Below are positions 33,366 to 44,246 of a stretch of 64,000 bases of DNA, piece after piece. The notes beneath the pieces are model-generated. The model saw only the letters and a program-made list of their open reading frames with translations. It was not told the origin of the DNA and searched no databases. Where the stretch lies: NCBI RefSeq assembly GCF_020164745.1, contig NZ_JAIUGV010000002.1:62001-126000 (forward strand), in the 5' to 3' direction. The position numbers were made by a program, and so were the translations under genes. Numbering within the stretch: position 1 is the first letter of the stretch; every line of letters starts with the position of its first letter. Origin of the DNA: Mesorhizobium sp. ES1-4. Its GTDB lineage: Bacteria > Pseudomonadota > Alphaproteobacteria > Rhizobiales > Rhizobiaceae.

Positions 33366-33932
33366 ATGGCCAACGGGCTCCGGTTCAGGACGGCAAGCGA
33401 TCTCTTCAGCGCTTTGCCCGCCATCGCCCGTGACATGACAACATCTCCAACCGATCAATCCCCGGTCGCCTTTTGCCGTGCCCTGCTGGCTGGACGCGTG
33501 CCCGAGGAAGCAATCACCTTCTGTGCCTATCTCCTTCCCGAACGGGCCGCGATCTGGTGGGCCCACGAGTGCCTGAACCGTCTCGCCGAACTGCTTGACG
33601 ACAGGGACCTCGAACTGCTGGTGCTTGTCCACGGCTGGGTAGGCGAGCCTGACAATCCCTCCCATCGCGCGGCTATCAGCGGGGCCATGGATATGCCGCC
33701 CGCGACGCCGGCCGCCTGGATCGTCTTGGCAGGGGGCTGGCATCACGAGGGCTCGGGCAACGGCATGGCGCAGGCCGGATTTCCGGCCGCCCATGCTGTC
33801 AGTGCGGGAGTTTTGGCCGGACTGGCACGCGTATCGCTCGAGGATCGCTTTGCCGTTCTGTCCGCCTTTGTCGAAATGGGGATCCAGATGGCGGAGATCG
33901 AGGCTCGGGGGCTATCGGCCGACGCTTACTAG
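33366..33932 (+). CDS. DUF6931-type T6SS-associated protein
   Basis: This 188-residue cytoplasmic protein is alpha-helical, with the pattern ALPAIARDM, RALLAGRVPEEAITFCAYLLPERAAIWWAHEC and a later AWIVLAGGWH. I place it in DUF6931, a small family that I recall from T6SS and contractile-injection neighbourhoods; the function is unknown. The ATG at 33366 gives the natural N-terminus MANGLRFRT, and the frame open from 33246 adds sequence without support. It stands alone on the plus strand between two minus-strand genes. Confidence 0.65.
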   Translation: MANGLRFRTASDLFSALPAIARDMTTSPTDQSPVAFCRALLAGRVPEEAITFCAYLLPERAAIWWAHECLNRLAELLDDRDLELLVLVHGWVGEPDNPSHRAAISGAMDMPPATPAAWIVLAGGWHHEGSGNGMAQAGFPAAHAVSAGVLAGLARVSLEDRFAVLSAFVEMGIQMAEIEARGLSADAY

Positions 33933-33959
33933 TTCAACGCCAAGCCCTACGTCGCGTTG

Positions 33960-35198
33960 TTACTTACAACCGCCCTGTGCCCATTTCGCCAGCGCCACCT
34001 TGAAGCGGGTCCCCAGCGGGTGCTGGATACGCAGGACGGAGACTTCGTTGGCGGCGAAATTCTTCGCCTGTTCACACAGCCGGGTTTCGTCCCATTCGTG
34101 GCAACCATCGCAATGCTTGCCTTCCCACACCGACTTGTCGAGCCCTTCCACCGGACTGAACAGCGGCTTGCCCTTGATCAGTTGTGCGATGCTCCTGCCG
34201 TCGATTGCCGGATCACCGAATTTGATGGGGCGGTCGAAAAGGATCGGCTCGTTGGTCGCCAACTCGGGGATCTTCTTGCGCAACAGATCGAGTGCGAGTT
34301 GGTCGTCGTTCTGGCCCGATGCCGCACCGGTGTTACGCGCCCCGGACCCTCCCTCGGTCTGCGGAGGGGTCGCTTCGCCAACGATCAGGGGTACGTTGAG
34401 ATCGACCCTGTGGAGAACAACTTCGGTCGTCAGCGAAACATTGATCCAGGGGCGCTGCTTGCCGGCAGTCGCCTTGAAGACGTCGCTGGTAACCCTGTTC
34501 ATCGCTTCGGTGATGGAGATGTTGGATTCGCCGATATGTTGCAGCAATGCCGAGGTGAAAGGCGAGTGCTCACCCGATCCGTCATAGGCGAGCTGGTTTG
34601 GACTGGCGGCGAAGGCAACGAGCGTGCCGGCACCGCCGTTCTCGATCGGGATCTCGGCCAGGCCGCTGCTCGCGCCCTTGATGCCGGCCGTCCTGGCCAG
34701 CACCGCTGCAAGCGGATTGTCCCGGCACGCGTCAAGAAACACCAGCCTTATGCTGGTCTCGCGCGACATCTGGCGCAGGACGAAATCGACAGACACGGCC
34801 TCGAAGTCGAGAGAGGTCTCATCCTCGAGCGCGGCATCGACAGGGAGCAGGTAGTTCTTGCCCGAAGCCTGCAAGCCATGGCCTGCGTAGAAGAAAAGCG
34901 CGATGTCGGCGCCGCGTACCTCTTTGGCAAACCGCGCAACCGTGGTTTGCGTCTGCTGTTTGGTCAGGTCGAAACCGGAAATCACATCGAAACCCAGGTT
35001 CTTCAGGCGCTCGGCCATGGCCTGGGCGTCGCGCACCGGATTGGCGAGGGGTGCCGCATGCTGATACTGGGAGTTGCCAAGCACCAGCGCGACGCGACGC
35101 TCGGCGTTGGCGTTGGTCAAGATCAACAGCAGCGCGAACGCGGCAAGTCCAGTGGCTCGAAAAAGGCCACCGCACCAGGCGATCAGATCCGGACGCAC
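33960..35198 (-). CDS. Secreted caspase-like (peptidase C14) protein with C-terminal CxxCH motif
   Basis: The 412-residue protein has a signal peptide (cleavage near residue 32, after NANA). Residues 33-260 are a caspase p20-like domain with the catalytic dyad H107 in FFYAGHG and C158 in LDACRDNP. The C-terminal 150 residues include a Gly/Ala-rich linker and, at 363-367, CDGCH, a perfect CxxCH c-type heme attachment motif preceded by SVWEGKH. Two more cysteines follow. Whether heme is attached is unknown. Caspase-like proteins of bacteria are often arginine-specific proteases. It lies beside the YceI-OmpA gene in the same direction (eight-base gap), so they are probably co-transcribed. Confidence 0.85.
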   Translation of the reverse strand: MRPDLIAWCGGLFRATGLAAFALLLILTNANAERRVALVLGNSQYQHAAPLANPVRDAQAMAERLKNLGFDVISGFDLTKQQTQTTVARFAKEVRGADIALFFYAGHGLQASGKNYLLPVDAALEDETSLDFEAVSVDFVLRQMSRETSIRLVFLDACRDNPLAAVLARTAGIKGASSGLAEIPIENGGAGTLVAFAASPNQLAYDGSGEHSPFTSALLQHIGESNISITEAMNRVTSDVFKATAGKQRPWINVSLTTEVVLHRVDLNVPLIVGEATPPQTEGGSGARNTGAASGQNDDQLALDLLRKKIPELATNEPILFDRPIKFGDPAIDGRSIAQLIKGKPLFSPVEGLDKSVWEGKHCDGCHEWDETRLCEQAKNFAANEVSVLRIQHPLGTRFKVALAKWAQGGCK

Positions 35199-35206
35199 CC
35201 GCGACC

Positions 35207-36307
35207 TCAGTTCGCGGGCTTGCTAGCGGAAAACTCGATCCGCCGGTTGAGCGCCTTGTTCTTGGGCGTATCGTTGGCGGCAACCGGTCGGTCTTCGCCA
35301 TAGCCGGCGGCGCTGATCTGGGTGCGGGGAATCCCCGCGGCAACAATGGCGTCGGCAACCGCCTGGGCCCGGCGTTCCGACAACTGCTTGTTCGCCTCCG
35401 GCGGTCCGTCGGAATCGGTATAACCGGAGACCTCGACCTTCAGGCTTGGGCATTTTCCGACAACACCTTCGACCTCGGTCAGCAAGGGGCGGCTTTTCGC
35501 ATCGAGCCGGGCACTGGCGGACCGGAAGTAGATGGCGCCGGTGCGCGAGAGCACGGCGAACCTGTTCAGGCATTCTTCGTCGCTGAAATTCGCCTTCGCG
35601 GCATCGGTGGCGACCGGGCCTGCCTCGGTCGAACTCGCCGCGGCGGTCTGGGTGGCGGCCGGCTTGCTGCCGTCGGCGGTGAAGACGAAATCGAACGACA
35701 CCGACGCGGTGGGCACGATGTTGGTGACATTTGCCGCCTGCTGCAGCTTGTCGACGTTCGGCAACAGGCCGAAATCCTCGACATGGACAGCAACGGGAGC
35801 CTCCGAGGCGACGGAAACCATATTGTCACTGATCATGGTGACGACGACGCTCGCTTCGAGGTCCTTGTCGACACCGTGCAGGTTGAGCCGGAACGGCAGC
35901 GTTGCCTTGATCCTGCGCTTGGCCGGCAGGTCGGCGAATGCGGCGGGATCCACCTTCGCCGTCAGTTCGGCGGTCGGGTACTTGAATGTCTCGAAAAACA
36001 GGAAGCGCATGCGGACGTTGCGAAGGTCGACGCCCGTATCGACGGAATTCAGGTCGAACGTGACCTTGGCATCGCCCGCCGCGCTAAGTGTGCCGGTGAT
36101 GTTCCTGATCTTGTTGGTCTCGACGATCGTATTCTTCTTGACCGACTGGTAGGTGATCACCGAAGCGGCGGGATCGAGCGTCCAGTTCGGCGCGGCGCTG
36201 GCGCTCGGTGAGCCCAACGCCAGCAATCCGAGCGCTGCAACAAGCAAACCAAGAGACCGCGCAACGGTTTTCGCCCGCGTGCTTTGCCAGAATACGACTT
36301 CGAACAT
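35207..36307 (-). CDS. Periplasmic YceI-like domain fused to OmpA domain
   Basis: The 366-residue product has a signal peptide (SLGLLVAALGLLALGSPSASA). Residues about 40-230 resemble the YceI lipocalin-like isoprenoid-binding domain (WTLDPAASVITYQSVKKN, KVTFDLNSVDTGVDLRNVRMR, VEDFGLLPNVDKLQ). A short linker and an OmpA-like wall-binding domain follow (IYFRSASARLD, EVSGYTDSDG, NRRIEFSASK). I chose the ATG at 36307, with AGGGGG seven bases upstream, over one 63 bases earlier. Upstream partner of the caspase-like gene; the pair may be an envelope unit separate from the T6SS. Confidence 0.82.
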   Translation of the reverse strand: MFEVVFWQSTRAKTVARSLGLLVAALGLLALGSPSASAAPNWTLDPAASVITYQSVKKNTIVETNKIRNITGTLSAAGDAKVTFDLNSVDTGVDLRNVRMRFLFFETFKYPTAELTAKVDPAAFADLPAKRRIKATLPFRLNLHGVDKDLEASVVVTMISDNMVSVASEAPVAVHVEDFGLLPNVDKLQQAANVTNIVPTASVSFDFVFTADGSKPAATQTAAASSTEAGPVATDAAKANFSDEECLNRFAVLSRTGAIYFRSASARLDAKSRPLLTEVEGVVGKCPSLKVEVSGYTDSDGPPEANKQLSERRAQAVADAIVAAGIPRTQISAAGYGEDRPVAANDTPKNKALNRRIEFSASKPAN

Positions 36308-36727
36308 GGAACGCCCCCTGCTCAGGACAACCCTATCTCGATACCGGCACGAGACCGGAGCATAGATCACTTGCCCTCGCTTGGCGAGCCGTCGCAGTCG
36401 CTGGTAGGGTCTTAGTTTGAAATTGCGCCCAGCTCAAAGATGGAACGCAGCGTTAGAATTCCGTATACGCTACCGCCGAGGAAAATGAGGGCAACGGGTG
36501 AGGCCGCTTGTTTTTCGCGCCTCAACGATGATGGTTCCTTCAGCGTGAGCAACACCAGCCAGGCTGGTAAGACCGTCATGGCCACGGCCATAACAAACAT
36601 CGCGATACAAAGGCTCTTCGGATATACGGGCCGTAGGAGAATGGAGCCGGATCCATCTGCCCAAGCGCGAAAGCCACGGCGGATTCACCCGCTTCATCCG
36701 CAAAGTCAGATTCTGACCTGGTGCCAA
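36308..36727. other. Intergenic region at the T6SS / glycosyltransferase boundary
   Basis: These 420 bases lie between the YceI-OmpA gene and the glycosyltransferase. The only notable content is a short minus-strand frame with two hydrophobic stretches (36412-36600), listed separately. The base composition becomes more AT-rich to the right, consistent with the edge of an inserted segment. Confidence 0.45.
36412..36600 (-). CDS. Possible small two-span membrane protein or gene remnant
   Basis: The 62-codon frame encodes two clear hydrophobic segments (MFVMAVAMTVLPAWLVLLTL and ALIFLGGSVYGILTL) separated by a charged loop. The frame continues upstream without a stop for another 28 codons that look less protein-like. 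I find no strong ribosome-binding site. It could be a real small membrane protein or the tail of a lost membrane gene at an island edge. Confidence 0.25.
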   Translation of the reverse strand: MFVMAVAMTVLPAWLVLLTLKEPSSLRREKQAASPVALIFLGGSVYGILTLRSIFELGAISN

Positions 36728-38092
36728 ATGAATTCAACTATGAACCTAGCCGGTGAGCATCCCTTGAGCCGCCGCGTTTCCATCATGATCGGCTGCCTCG
36801 CGCTGCTGACCGCCCTGGCGGCTTTGTGGCCGGTCTATCGGGCGTTCTTGAGCATAGAGATTGATACCAATGAGGGATGGAATGCCTATTATGCCGACGC
36901 GGCGATGGGGCGGATGCCGCTCTATCCCTCTGCCCATCAATTGATCGCCAATAATTATCCGCCGCTTTCCTTTTATATCGTTGGCGGTCTGGGAAAATTG
37001 ATCGGTGATCCTGTTCTGGCGGGGCGATTGCTGTCGCTCGCGGCGGTGCTGGTGATCGCCTGGGGCGTTTTCCGCGCGGTACGTCTATTGGGAGGCGATG
37101 GGATCTCCGCAGGCATCGGCGGGCTGTTTTTTGGCGCCACCATGTGCCGCTTTTTCACAGGCTATGTCGGGATGGATGACCCTCATTTGCTGGCGCAAGC
37201 GGTAATGACAATTGGCTTTGTTATCTTCCTTCAGGCTAGGTCGAAGGATAGCGGCTATGCCCTGCCCATCCTGCTGATGGTGGCCGCGGGGTTCATCAAA
37301 CACAACATCGTAGTGATGCCACTGACGGCGATGATCTGGCTAGGCATCAACCGGCCGCGACAGATGGTGAAATCGGCGCTCTTGGCGGCGTTCGCCATCG
37401 TCTTGGGATTTGCCCTTTGTTACCTCGCCTTCGGCCCCGACTTTTTCAGCAATTTGAGGTCGCCCCGCGCCTATATGTTAAAACACGCCCTCGGCGCCAT
37501 CGGGCATTTACAATGGATTGCCGTTGGCCTGGTCGCCTGGATTTATGTCGGTATTACGCGCCGGGCCGATCCCAATATCCGGTTCTGCAATCTCTTGAAC
37601 ACTCTTGGCCTCGTGATGTTCTTCGTCCAAAAAACCGGCGACGGTGTGGCCTACAACGCACAATTCGAACTGGTCTTCGGCGTGTCCATTGCCACCGGCC
37701 TCGCTTTCGCGCACGCGCCGGTTTTGCCGCTCGCCCGACGCTGGTCACCGGACAAGCTGCAATTTATCCTTCTGCTCGCCATTTGTCTTCGCCTGGTGGC
37801 GTCCGCGCGCCTGGAACCGGTGAAACTACTGATGGATCCCGACTTTCACGCGGAAATCACCGCGCGCGAAGCCGCCATGTCCGCAACAGTCGCCCGCCTC
37901 AAAAACACCCCAGGCGACGCAACCTGCTTCAATACGCTCGCCAACTATCGTTCGGGAAAACCTTTCATCGTTGACCCCTTCTACACTCATCAACAGATCC
38001 TCGCTGGCCATCTTCCTGCCGACGCCATCGCGCAACTCATCGCAGCCGGAAAGTTGACGGTCGTGGAGGCGGACCCCCTTCTGCATTGGTAA
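36728..38092 (+). CDS. Polytopic membrane glycosyltransferase (GT39/ArnT-like)
   Basis: The 454-residue protein has roughly ten hydrophobic spans. The first periplasmic loop carries IEIDTNEGWNAYYADA and then YPSAHQLIANNYPPLSFYI, similar to the acidic loop motif of PMT/ArnT-type enzymes that use polyprenyl-phosphate sugars. It ends in a short soluble tail. It probably transfers a sugar to a surface glycan or lipid in the inner membrane. I chose the ATG at 36728 (MNSTMNLAGE); the frame is open further left without hydrophobic coding character. The next gene encodes a GT2-GtrA fusion that could make its lipid-linked donor. Confidence 0.75.
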   Translation: MNSTMNLAGEHPLSRRVSIMIGCLALLTALAALWPVYRAFLSIEIDTNEGWNAYYADAAMGRMPLYPSAHQLIANNYPPLSFYIVGGLGKLIGDPVLAGRLLSLAAVLVIAWGVFRAVRLLGGDGISAGIGGLFFGATMCRFFTGYVGMDDPHLLAQAVMTIGFVIFLQARSKDSGYALPILLMVAAGFIKHNIVVMPLTAMIWLGINRPRQMVKSALLAAFAIVLGFALCYLAFGPDFFSNLRSPRAYMLKHALGAIGHLQWIAVGLVAWIYVGITRRADPNIRFCNLLNTLGLVMFFVQKTGDGVAYNAQFELVFGVSIATGLAFAHAPVLPLARRWSPDKLQFILLLAICLRLVASARLEPVKLLMDPDFHAEITAREAAMSATVARLKNTPGDATCFNTLANYRSGKPFIVDPFYTHQQILAGHLPADAIAQLIAAGKLTVVEADPLLHW

Positions 38093-38146
38093 ATTTTACT
38101 TCATGCTATCGTTCCGGTACCAAGCTCGAATAGCCGGGGGGCGATC

Positions 38147-39316
38147 TTGAACATCGATGTCAGAGACAGCCAAAATGGGAAGTCACGTTTTGCCCCGTTG
38201 GTCTCAGTAATCATTCCCACGTTCAACGAATTTGCGAATGTATCCAAGATCGCGGCGGCTGTTGGGATTGCGCTCAGAGGCATCGATCATGAGATCGTGT
38301 TCGTGGACGACGACTCCTTTGACGGCACGAGAACTGAAGTTGCAAAGTTGGCTGCCGCTGTCCCCGGAATTCGGCTCATTCATCGCATCGGCCGGCGTGG
38401 ACTGTCTACTGCCGTCACCGAAGGCATGCTCAGCACGACCACTCCATTCATGGTTGTAATAGACGCCGATCTTCAACATGACGAGACTATGATACCGCAA
38501 ATGCTTTCCTTACTCGAAAGTGGCACCGCCGACCTTGTGGTTGGTTCGAGGTATACCGAAGGTGGCGGGCTGGGTTCCTGGGACAAGCGCCGGGCACAAA
38601 TCAGCGCCTTTGCAACGTGGCTGGCCAAGGCGGTGACCAAAGGCGATCTCAGTGACCCGATGAGCGGCTTCTTCGCTATTACAAGATCGGCTTTCGATAA
38701 TTCGGTAAGGGATTTATCAGGCCAGGGCTACAAAATCCTGTTGGATATCTGCGCTTCCTCGAAATCTCCGTTGAGAATCCAGGAGGTCGCTTACCAGTTT
38801 CGGACAAGGCAGGCTGGCGAGAGCAAGCTGGATGCATTGGTTACATGGGAATATCTGATGTTGCTGGCCGACAAACTGGTCGGCCACGTTCTTCCAGCGC
38901 GCTTCATATCTTTTTCCCTAATAGGCGGCCTTGGCGTTTTGGTTCATATGTTTGTGCTGTCGGGCCTCCTCGCCACAGGCCTTGCCGACTTCATCGCCGC
39001 TCAAGGCGCCGCGACGTTTACTGCGATGGTGTTCAATTTCTTCGTGAACAACACGCTAACATATCGTGACAGACGCCTCCGGGGTGTAAAGGAGGTGATT
39101 TTTGGATTGTTCACTTTTATGCTCGTATGCTCCGTGGGTGCCTTCGCAAACGTGGGCATTGCAAACTACCTGTTCGCGAACAGCCACTATAGATGGTGGT
39201 CGGCCGGTTTGGCCGGTATCCTGCTTGGCGCCGTTTGGAACTATGCGGCCACATCTGTCTTCACTTGGAGAGTAAGAAAGCACCCCAGCGGCGCCACAAA
39301 AGGCCCCAGCGTGTAA
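38147..39316 (+). CDS. Dolichol-phosphate-mannose-synthase-like GT2 fused to GtrA domain
   Basis: The 389-residue protein joins two parts. Residues 15-240 are a GT2 glycosyltransferase like DPM1: VSVIIPTFNEFANV, IVFVDDDSFDGT, VVIDADLQHD (metal-binding DAD), and VVGSRY. Residues about 250-375 form a four-span GtrA domain (FISFSLIGGLGVLVHM, FNFFVNNTLTYRDRR). Such fusions make polyprenyl-phosphate sugars and help move them across the inner membrane, supplying the neighbouring membrane glycosyltransferase. The start appears to be TTG at 38147 with a GGGGGG stretch six bases upstream; no ATG is available near it. Codon use is less GC-rich than in the flanks. Confidence 0.85.
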   Translation: MNIDVRDSQNGKSRFAPLVSVIIPTFNEFANVSKIAAAVGIALRGIDHEIVFVDDDSFDGTRTEVAKLAAAVPGIRLIHRIGRRGLSTAVTEGMLSTTTPFMVVIDADLQHDETMIPQMLSLLESGTADLVVGSRYTEGGGLGSWDKRRAQISAFATWLAKAVTKGDLSDPMSGFFAITRSAFDNSVRDLSGQGYKILLDICASSKSPLRIQEVAYQFRTRQAGESKLDALVTWEYLMLLADKLVGHVLPARFISFSLIGGLGVLVHMFVLSGLLATGLADFIAAQGAATFTAMVFNFFVNNTLTYRDRRLRGVKEVIFGLFTFMLVCSVGAFANVGIANYLFANSHYRWWSAGLAGILLGAVWNYAATSVFTWRVRKHPSGATKGPSV

Positions 39317-39368
39317 CCAGCAATGGTTGCCGCGCCAGAAACGGGCCGAAATTGTTGCGATGGCAGAA

Positions 39369-40127
<759 letters not shown>

Positions 40128-40153
40128 TCAATGCGCAATCTGATGATTTGTGT

Positions 40154-41332
40154 TCAGGCGTCGGCGTCGATCACGGCCAGCGCCGCGTCGATTCCCATGC
40201 CGACCGCAAGCTTCTGGCCGGCCGCGTTCAGAGCACCGCCGAGCGCCGTCAGCGCCGCGATCGCGTAGATCGGCTGCGCGGTCGGACCCATATGGCCGAT
40301 GCGCGTCAGCTTCCCCAGCGTTTCGCCGCGGCCTGACGAAAACACCACGCCGTAGCGGGCGCGCGCGGCCTGGCGGAGCGCCTTCTCGTCGACGCCATCC
40401 GGCGTCCGGACAGCGGTCGTGGTCGGCGACGTGATCTTGTCGTTGGCGGCCCAGATCGACAGGCCCATGGCGGCGACGCCTGCGCGCATGGCCCTTGCCG
40501 TCAGCGCGTGGCGCGCCCACACGGCCTCCGGCCCCTCGTTGAGATAGAGGTCGAGCGCCACATCGAGCCCGTTGATCTCCGAGACCGATGGTGTGAACGG
40601 GAACGGCTTTTCGCGCGACCAGGCGTTTTCCCAATCGACAATGCTCAGCATCGACGCGCGTGGTGCCAGGCGATTGGCCTTCATCTTGGCCCAGGCTCGC
40701 TCGCTGACGCCCATCATCGTCAGGCCGGGAGGCGCCCCCAGGCATTTATTCGGGCCAGTCACATAGATGTCGGCCTTGCAGTCCTCCGGATGCGTTTTCA
40801 TGCCACCGAAAGACGAGACGGCATCGACGATCAAATAGCCGCCATGCGCCGACACCAGCGCGCCGATGGCATCGATCGGGTTGATCGTGCCCGACGGGGT
40901 GTCGTGATGGCAGACGGACACGACAGTGATTTCCGGATGTGCCTTCAGCATGTCGGCGACCGCCTGCGGGTCGATCGCCTCGTTGTAGGGCACTTCGATT
41001 TCGAGAAGATGTGGCGAATAGCGTTTCGCCCAGTAGCCGAACCCCTTGCCGTAGACACCCGAGGCAAGGTTGAGCACGACGTCGTCGGGCGTGATCAGCG
41101 ACGCTGCCGCCGCCTCCAGGCCCAGCACCGGCTCGCCGTGCAGGATGACCGGCTTGTTGGAAAGCCGCATCGCCTTTTGGGCCTTGTCGACGACCTTCTC
41201 GTAGAAGAGCTGGAAGGCCGGGTCATAGTCGTAAAGCACTGTGCGGCCGAGCCCACGCAGCACTTCGGGATAAGCATTGACAGGCCCCGCAGTCAGGGTG
41301 ATGACCGGATCGGCGTGTTCGAGATAGCGCAT
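40154..41332 (-). CDS. Pyridoxamine-pyruvate aminotransferase
   Basis: Transfers the amino group of pyridoxamine to pyruvate, giving pyridoxal and alanine; unusually for this fold it treats the B6 vitamer as substrate instead of cofactor. The 392-residue product is a fold-type I class V aminotransferase opening with ITLTAGPVNAYPEVL. It has VCHHDTPSGTINPID, VDAVSSFGG, and the lysine K196 in TGPNKCLG. I recall the M. loti enzyme (mlr6806) as one residue longer, with K197 as the reactive lysine, and nearly identical in sequence. It lies 25 bases after the lactonase gene. Confidence 0.92.
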   Translation of the reverse strand: MRYLEHADPVITLTAGPVNAYPEVLRGLGRTVLYDYDPAFQLFYEKVVDKAQKAMRLSNKPVILHGEPVLGLEAAAASLITPDDVVLNLASGVYGKGFGYWAKRYSPHLLEIEVPYNEAIDPQAVADMLKAHPEITVVSVCHHDTPSGTINPIDAIGALVSAHGGYLIVDAVSSFGGMKTHPEDCKADIYVTGPNKCLGAPPGLTMMGVSERAWAKMKANRLAPRASMLSIVDWENAWSREKPFPFTPSVSEINGLDVALDLYLNEGPEAVWARHALTARAMRAGVAAMGLSIWAANDKITSPTTTAVRTPDGVDEKALRQAARARYGVVFSSGRGETLGKLTRIGHMGPTAQPIYAIAALTALGGALNAAGQKLAVGMGIDAALAVIDADA

Positions 41333-41357
41333 CGTCTTGTCTCCGGATTGGCGGCGG

Positions 41358-43148
<1,791 letters not shown>

Positions 43149-44246
43149 TCAGGCCTTTCTCGACTGATTGTAGCGATGATCGACATACTCGGCGAGAGCG
43201 AGCACGATCAGCACGATGGAAACCAGCACCAACGTGAAATGATTGGGCACGCCAAGCCGCCGCGCCGCGCTCTCGCCGCCGATCGACAACACCGAAAGCA
43301 GGAACACGAAGCCTATCGCGGCAAACCCGTTCATGCGGGCGAGAAACACGGCCGGAATGACTGCCAGCCCATAGGCAGGGTTCCAGTCGGCGCGGACATT
43401 GCCTTGCACGCCGATGATGTCGACAGCGCCGGCAAGGCCCGCGAGCCCGGCAGAAATGGCAAAGACGGCAATGGTCAGGCTAGGCACGCCCAGCCCCGCA
43501 TGAACCGCCGCTCGGGGATTGGCGCCGACAATCCTGAGTTTCAGCCCGAATGCCGTTCGCGTCATCACCAGATGCACGATGATGATCGCCGCCAGGCCGA
43601 GCAGCAGGCCGCTGGTGATGGTGGTTTCAAACAGCCGCGGCAGCCGGTCTTCCACCGGAAGCGTGCGGGTCTGCGGCACGGTGGTGCCGGGATCGCGGAA
43701 CACCAGCTTGACCAGCACATTGGCGAACGACGTGCCGAGGAACGTCATCATCAGCGTGGTGATGATCTCGTTGACGCCCTGATAGGCGCGCAGCAGCGCC
43801 GGCACCAGCGACCAGATCATGGCCACCAGCATGGCGATCAGGAACGAACAAAACAGCGCCAGCCAGGCCGGCAGGATCTGCACCAGCACCGGAGCGCTGG
43901 CGGCGGCCGTGACGGCGCCGAGCAGGAACTGTCCGTCGCCGCCCAGGTTCCACATGCCGGCGCGGAAGGCCACGATCAGGCCGGCGGCGAGAAACAGCAG
44001 CGGGGCCATTCGCGTCAGCGTCTGCTGGATGCCGAGCGGCGAGAACAGTCCTTTCTCCAGCACGTAGCCATAGTAGGCGAGCGGGTCGACGCCGACGGCA
44101 AGCAGGATGCAGCCGGCGATGACGAGAGCGGCAAGGATCGGCCCAATCGTCATCAGCAGCCGGTGCATTATGTCGCGGCGCGTGGCCGCCCCGCTCGTGG
44201 CGTCGAGCGCGGTGGCGCCGGCGGGAGGGGCGGTGTCGATGCTCAT
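43149..44246 (-). CDS. ABC transporter permease (BMP/nucleoside-type), first permease
   Basis: This 365-residue polytopic permease begins with a Pro/Ala-rich cytoplasmic tail, then spans such as IGPILAALVIAGCILLAVGVDPL, the FRAGMWNLGGDGQFLLGA segment and QGVNEIITTLMM (EAA-like). The ATG at 44246 overlaps the ATPase stop (ATGA). A longer open frame within the ATPase gene is rejected. It is the larger of the two permeases of the BMP-type importer at the head of the pyridoxal-degradation unit. Confidence 0.9.
   Translation of the reverse strand: MSIDTAPPAGATALDATSGAATRRDIMHRLLMTIGPILAALVIAGCILLAVGVDPLAYYGYVLEKGLFSPLGIQQTLTRMAPLLFLAAGLIVAFRAGMWNLGGDGQFLLGAVTAAASAPVLVQILPAWLALFCSFLIAMLVAMIWSLVPALLRAYQGVNEIITTLMMTFLGTSFANVLVKLVFRDPGTTVPQTRTLPVEDRLPRLFETTITSGLLLGLAAIIIVHLVMTRTAFGLKLRIVGANPRAAVHAGLGVPSLTIAVFAISAGLAGLAGAVDIIGVQGNVRADWNPAYGLAVIPAVFLARMNGFAAIGFVFLLSVLSIGGESAARRLGVPNHFTLVLVSIVLIVLALAEYVDHRYNQSRKA

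Noticed and set aside
39300..39368. Intrinsic terminator between the GT2-GtrA gene and pyridoxal dehydrogenase
   Set aside because: Only a five-base-pair stem (AACCA-GCAA-TGGTT at 39315-39328) with no T tract was found.
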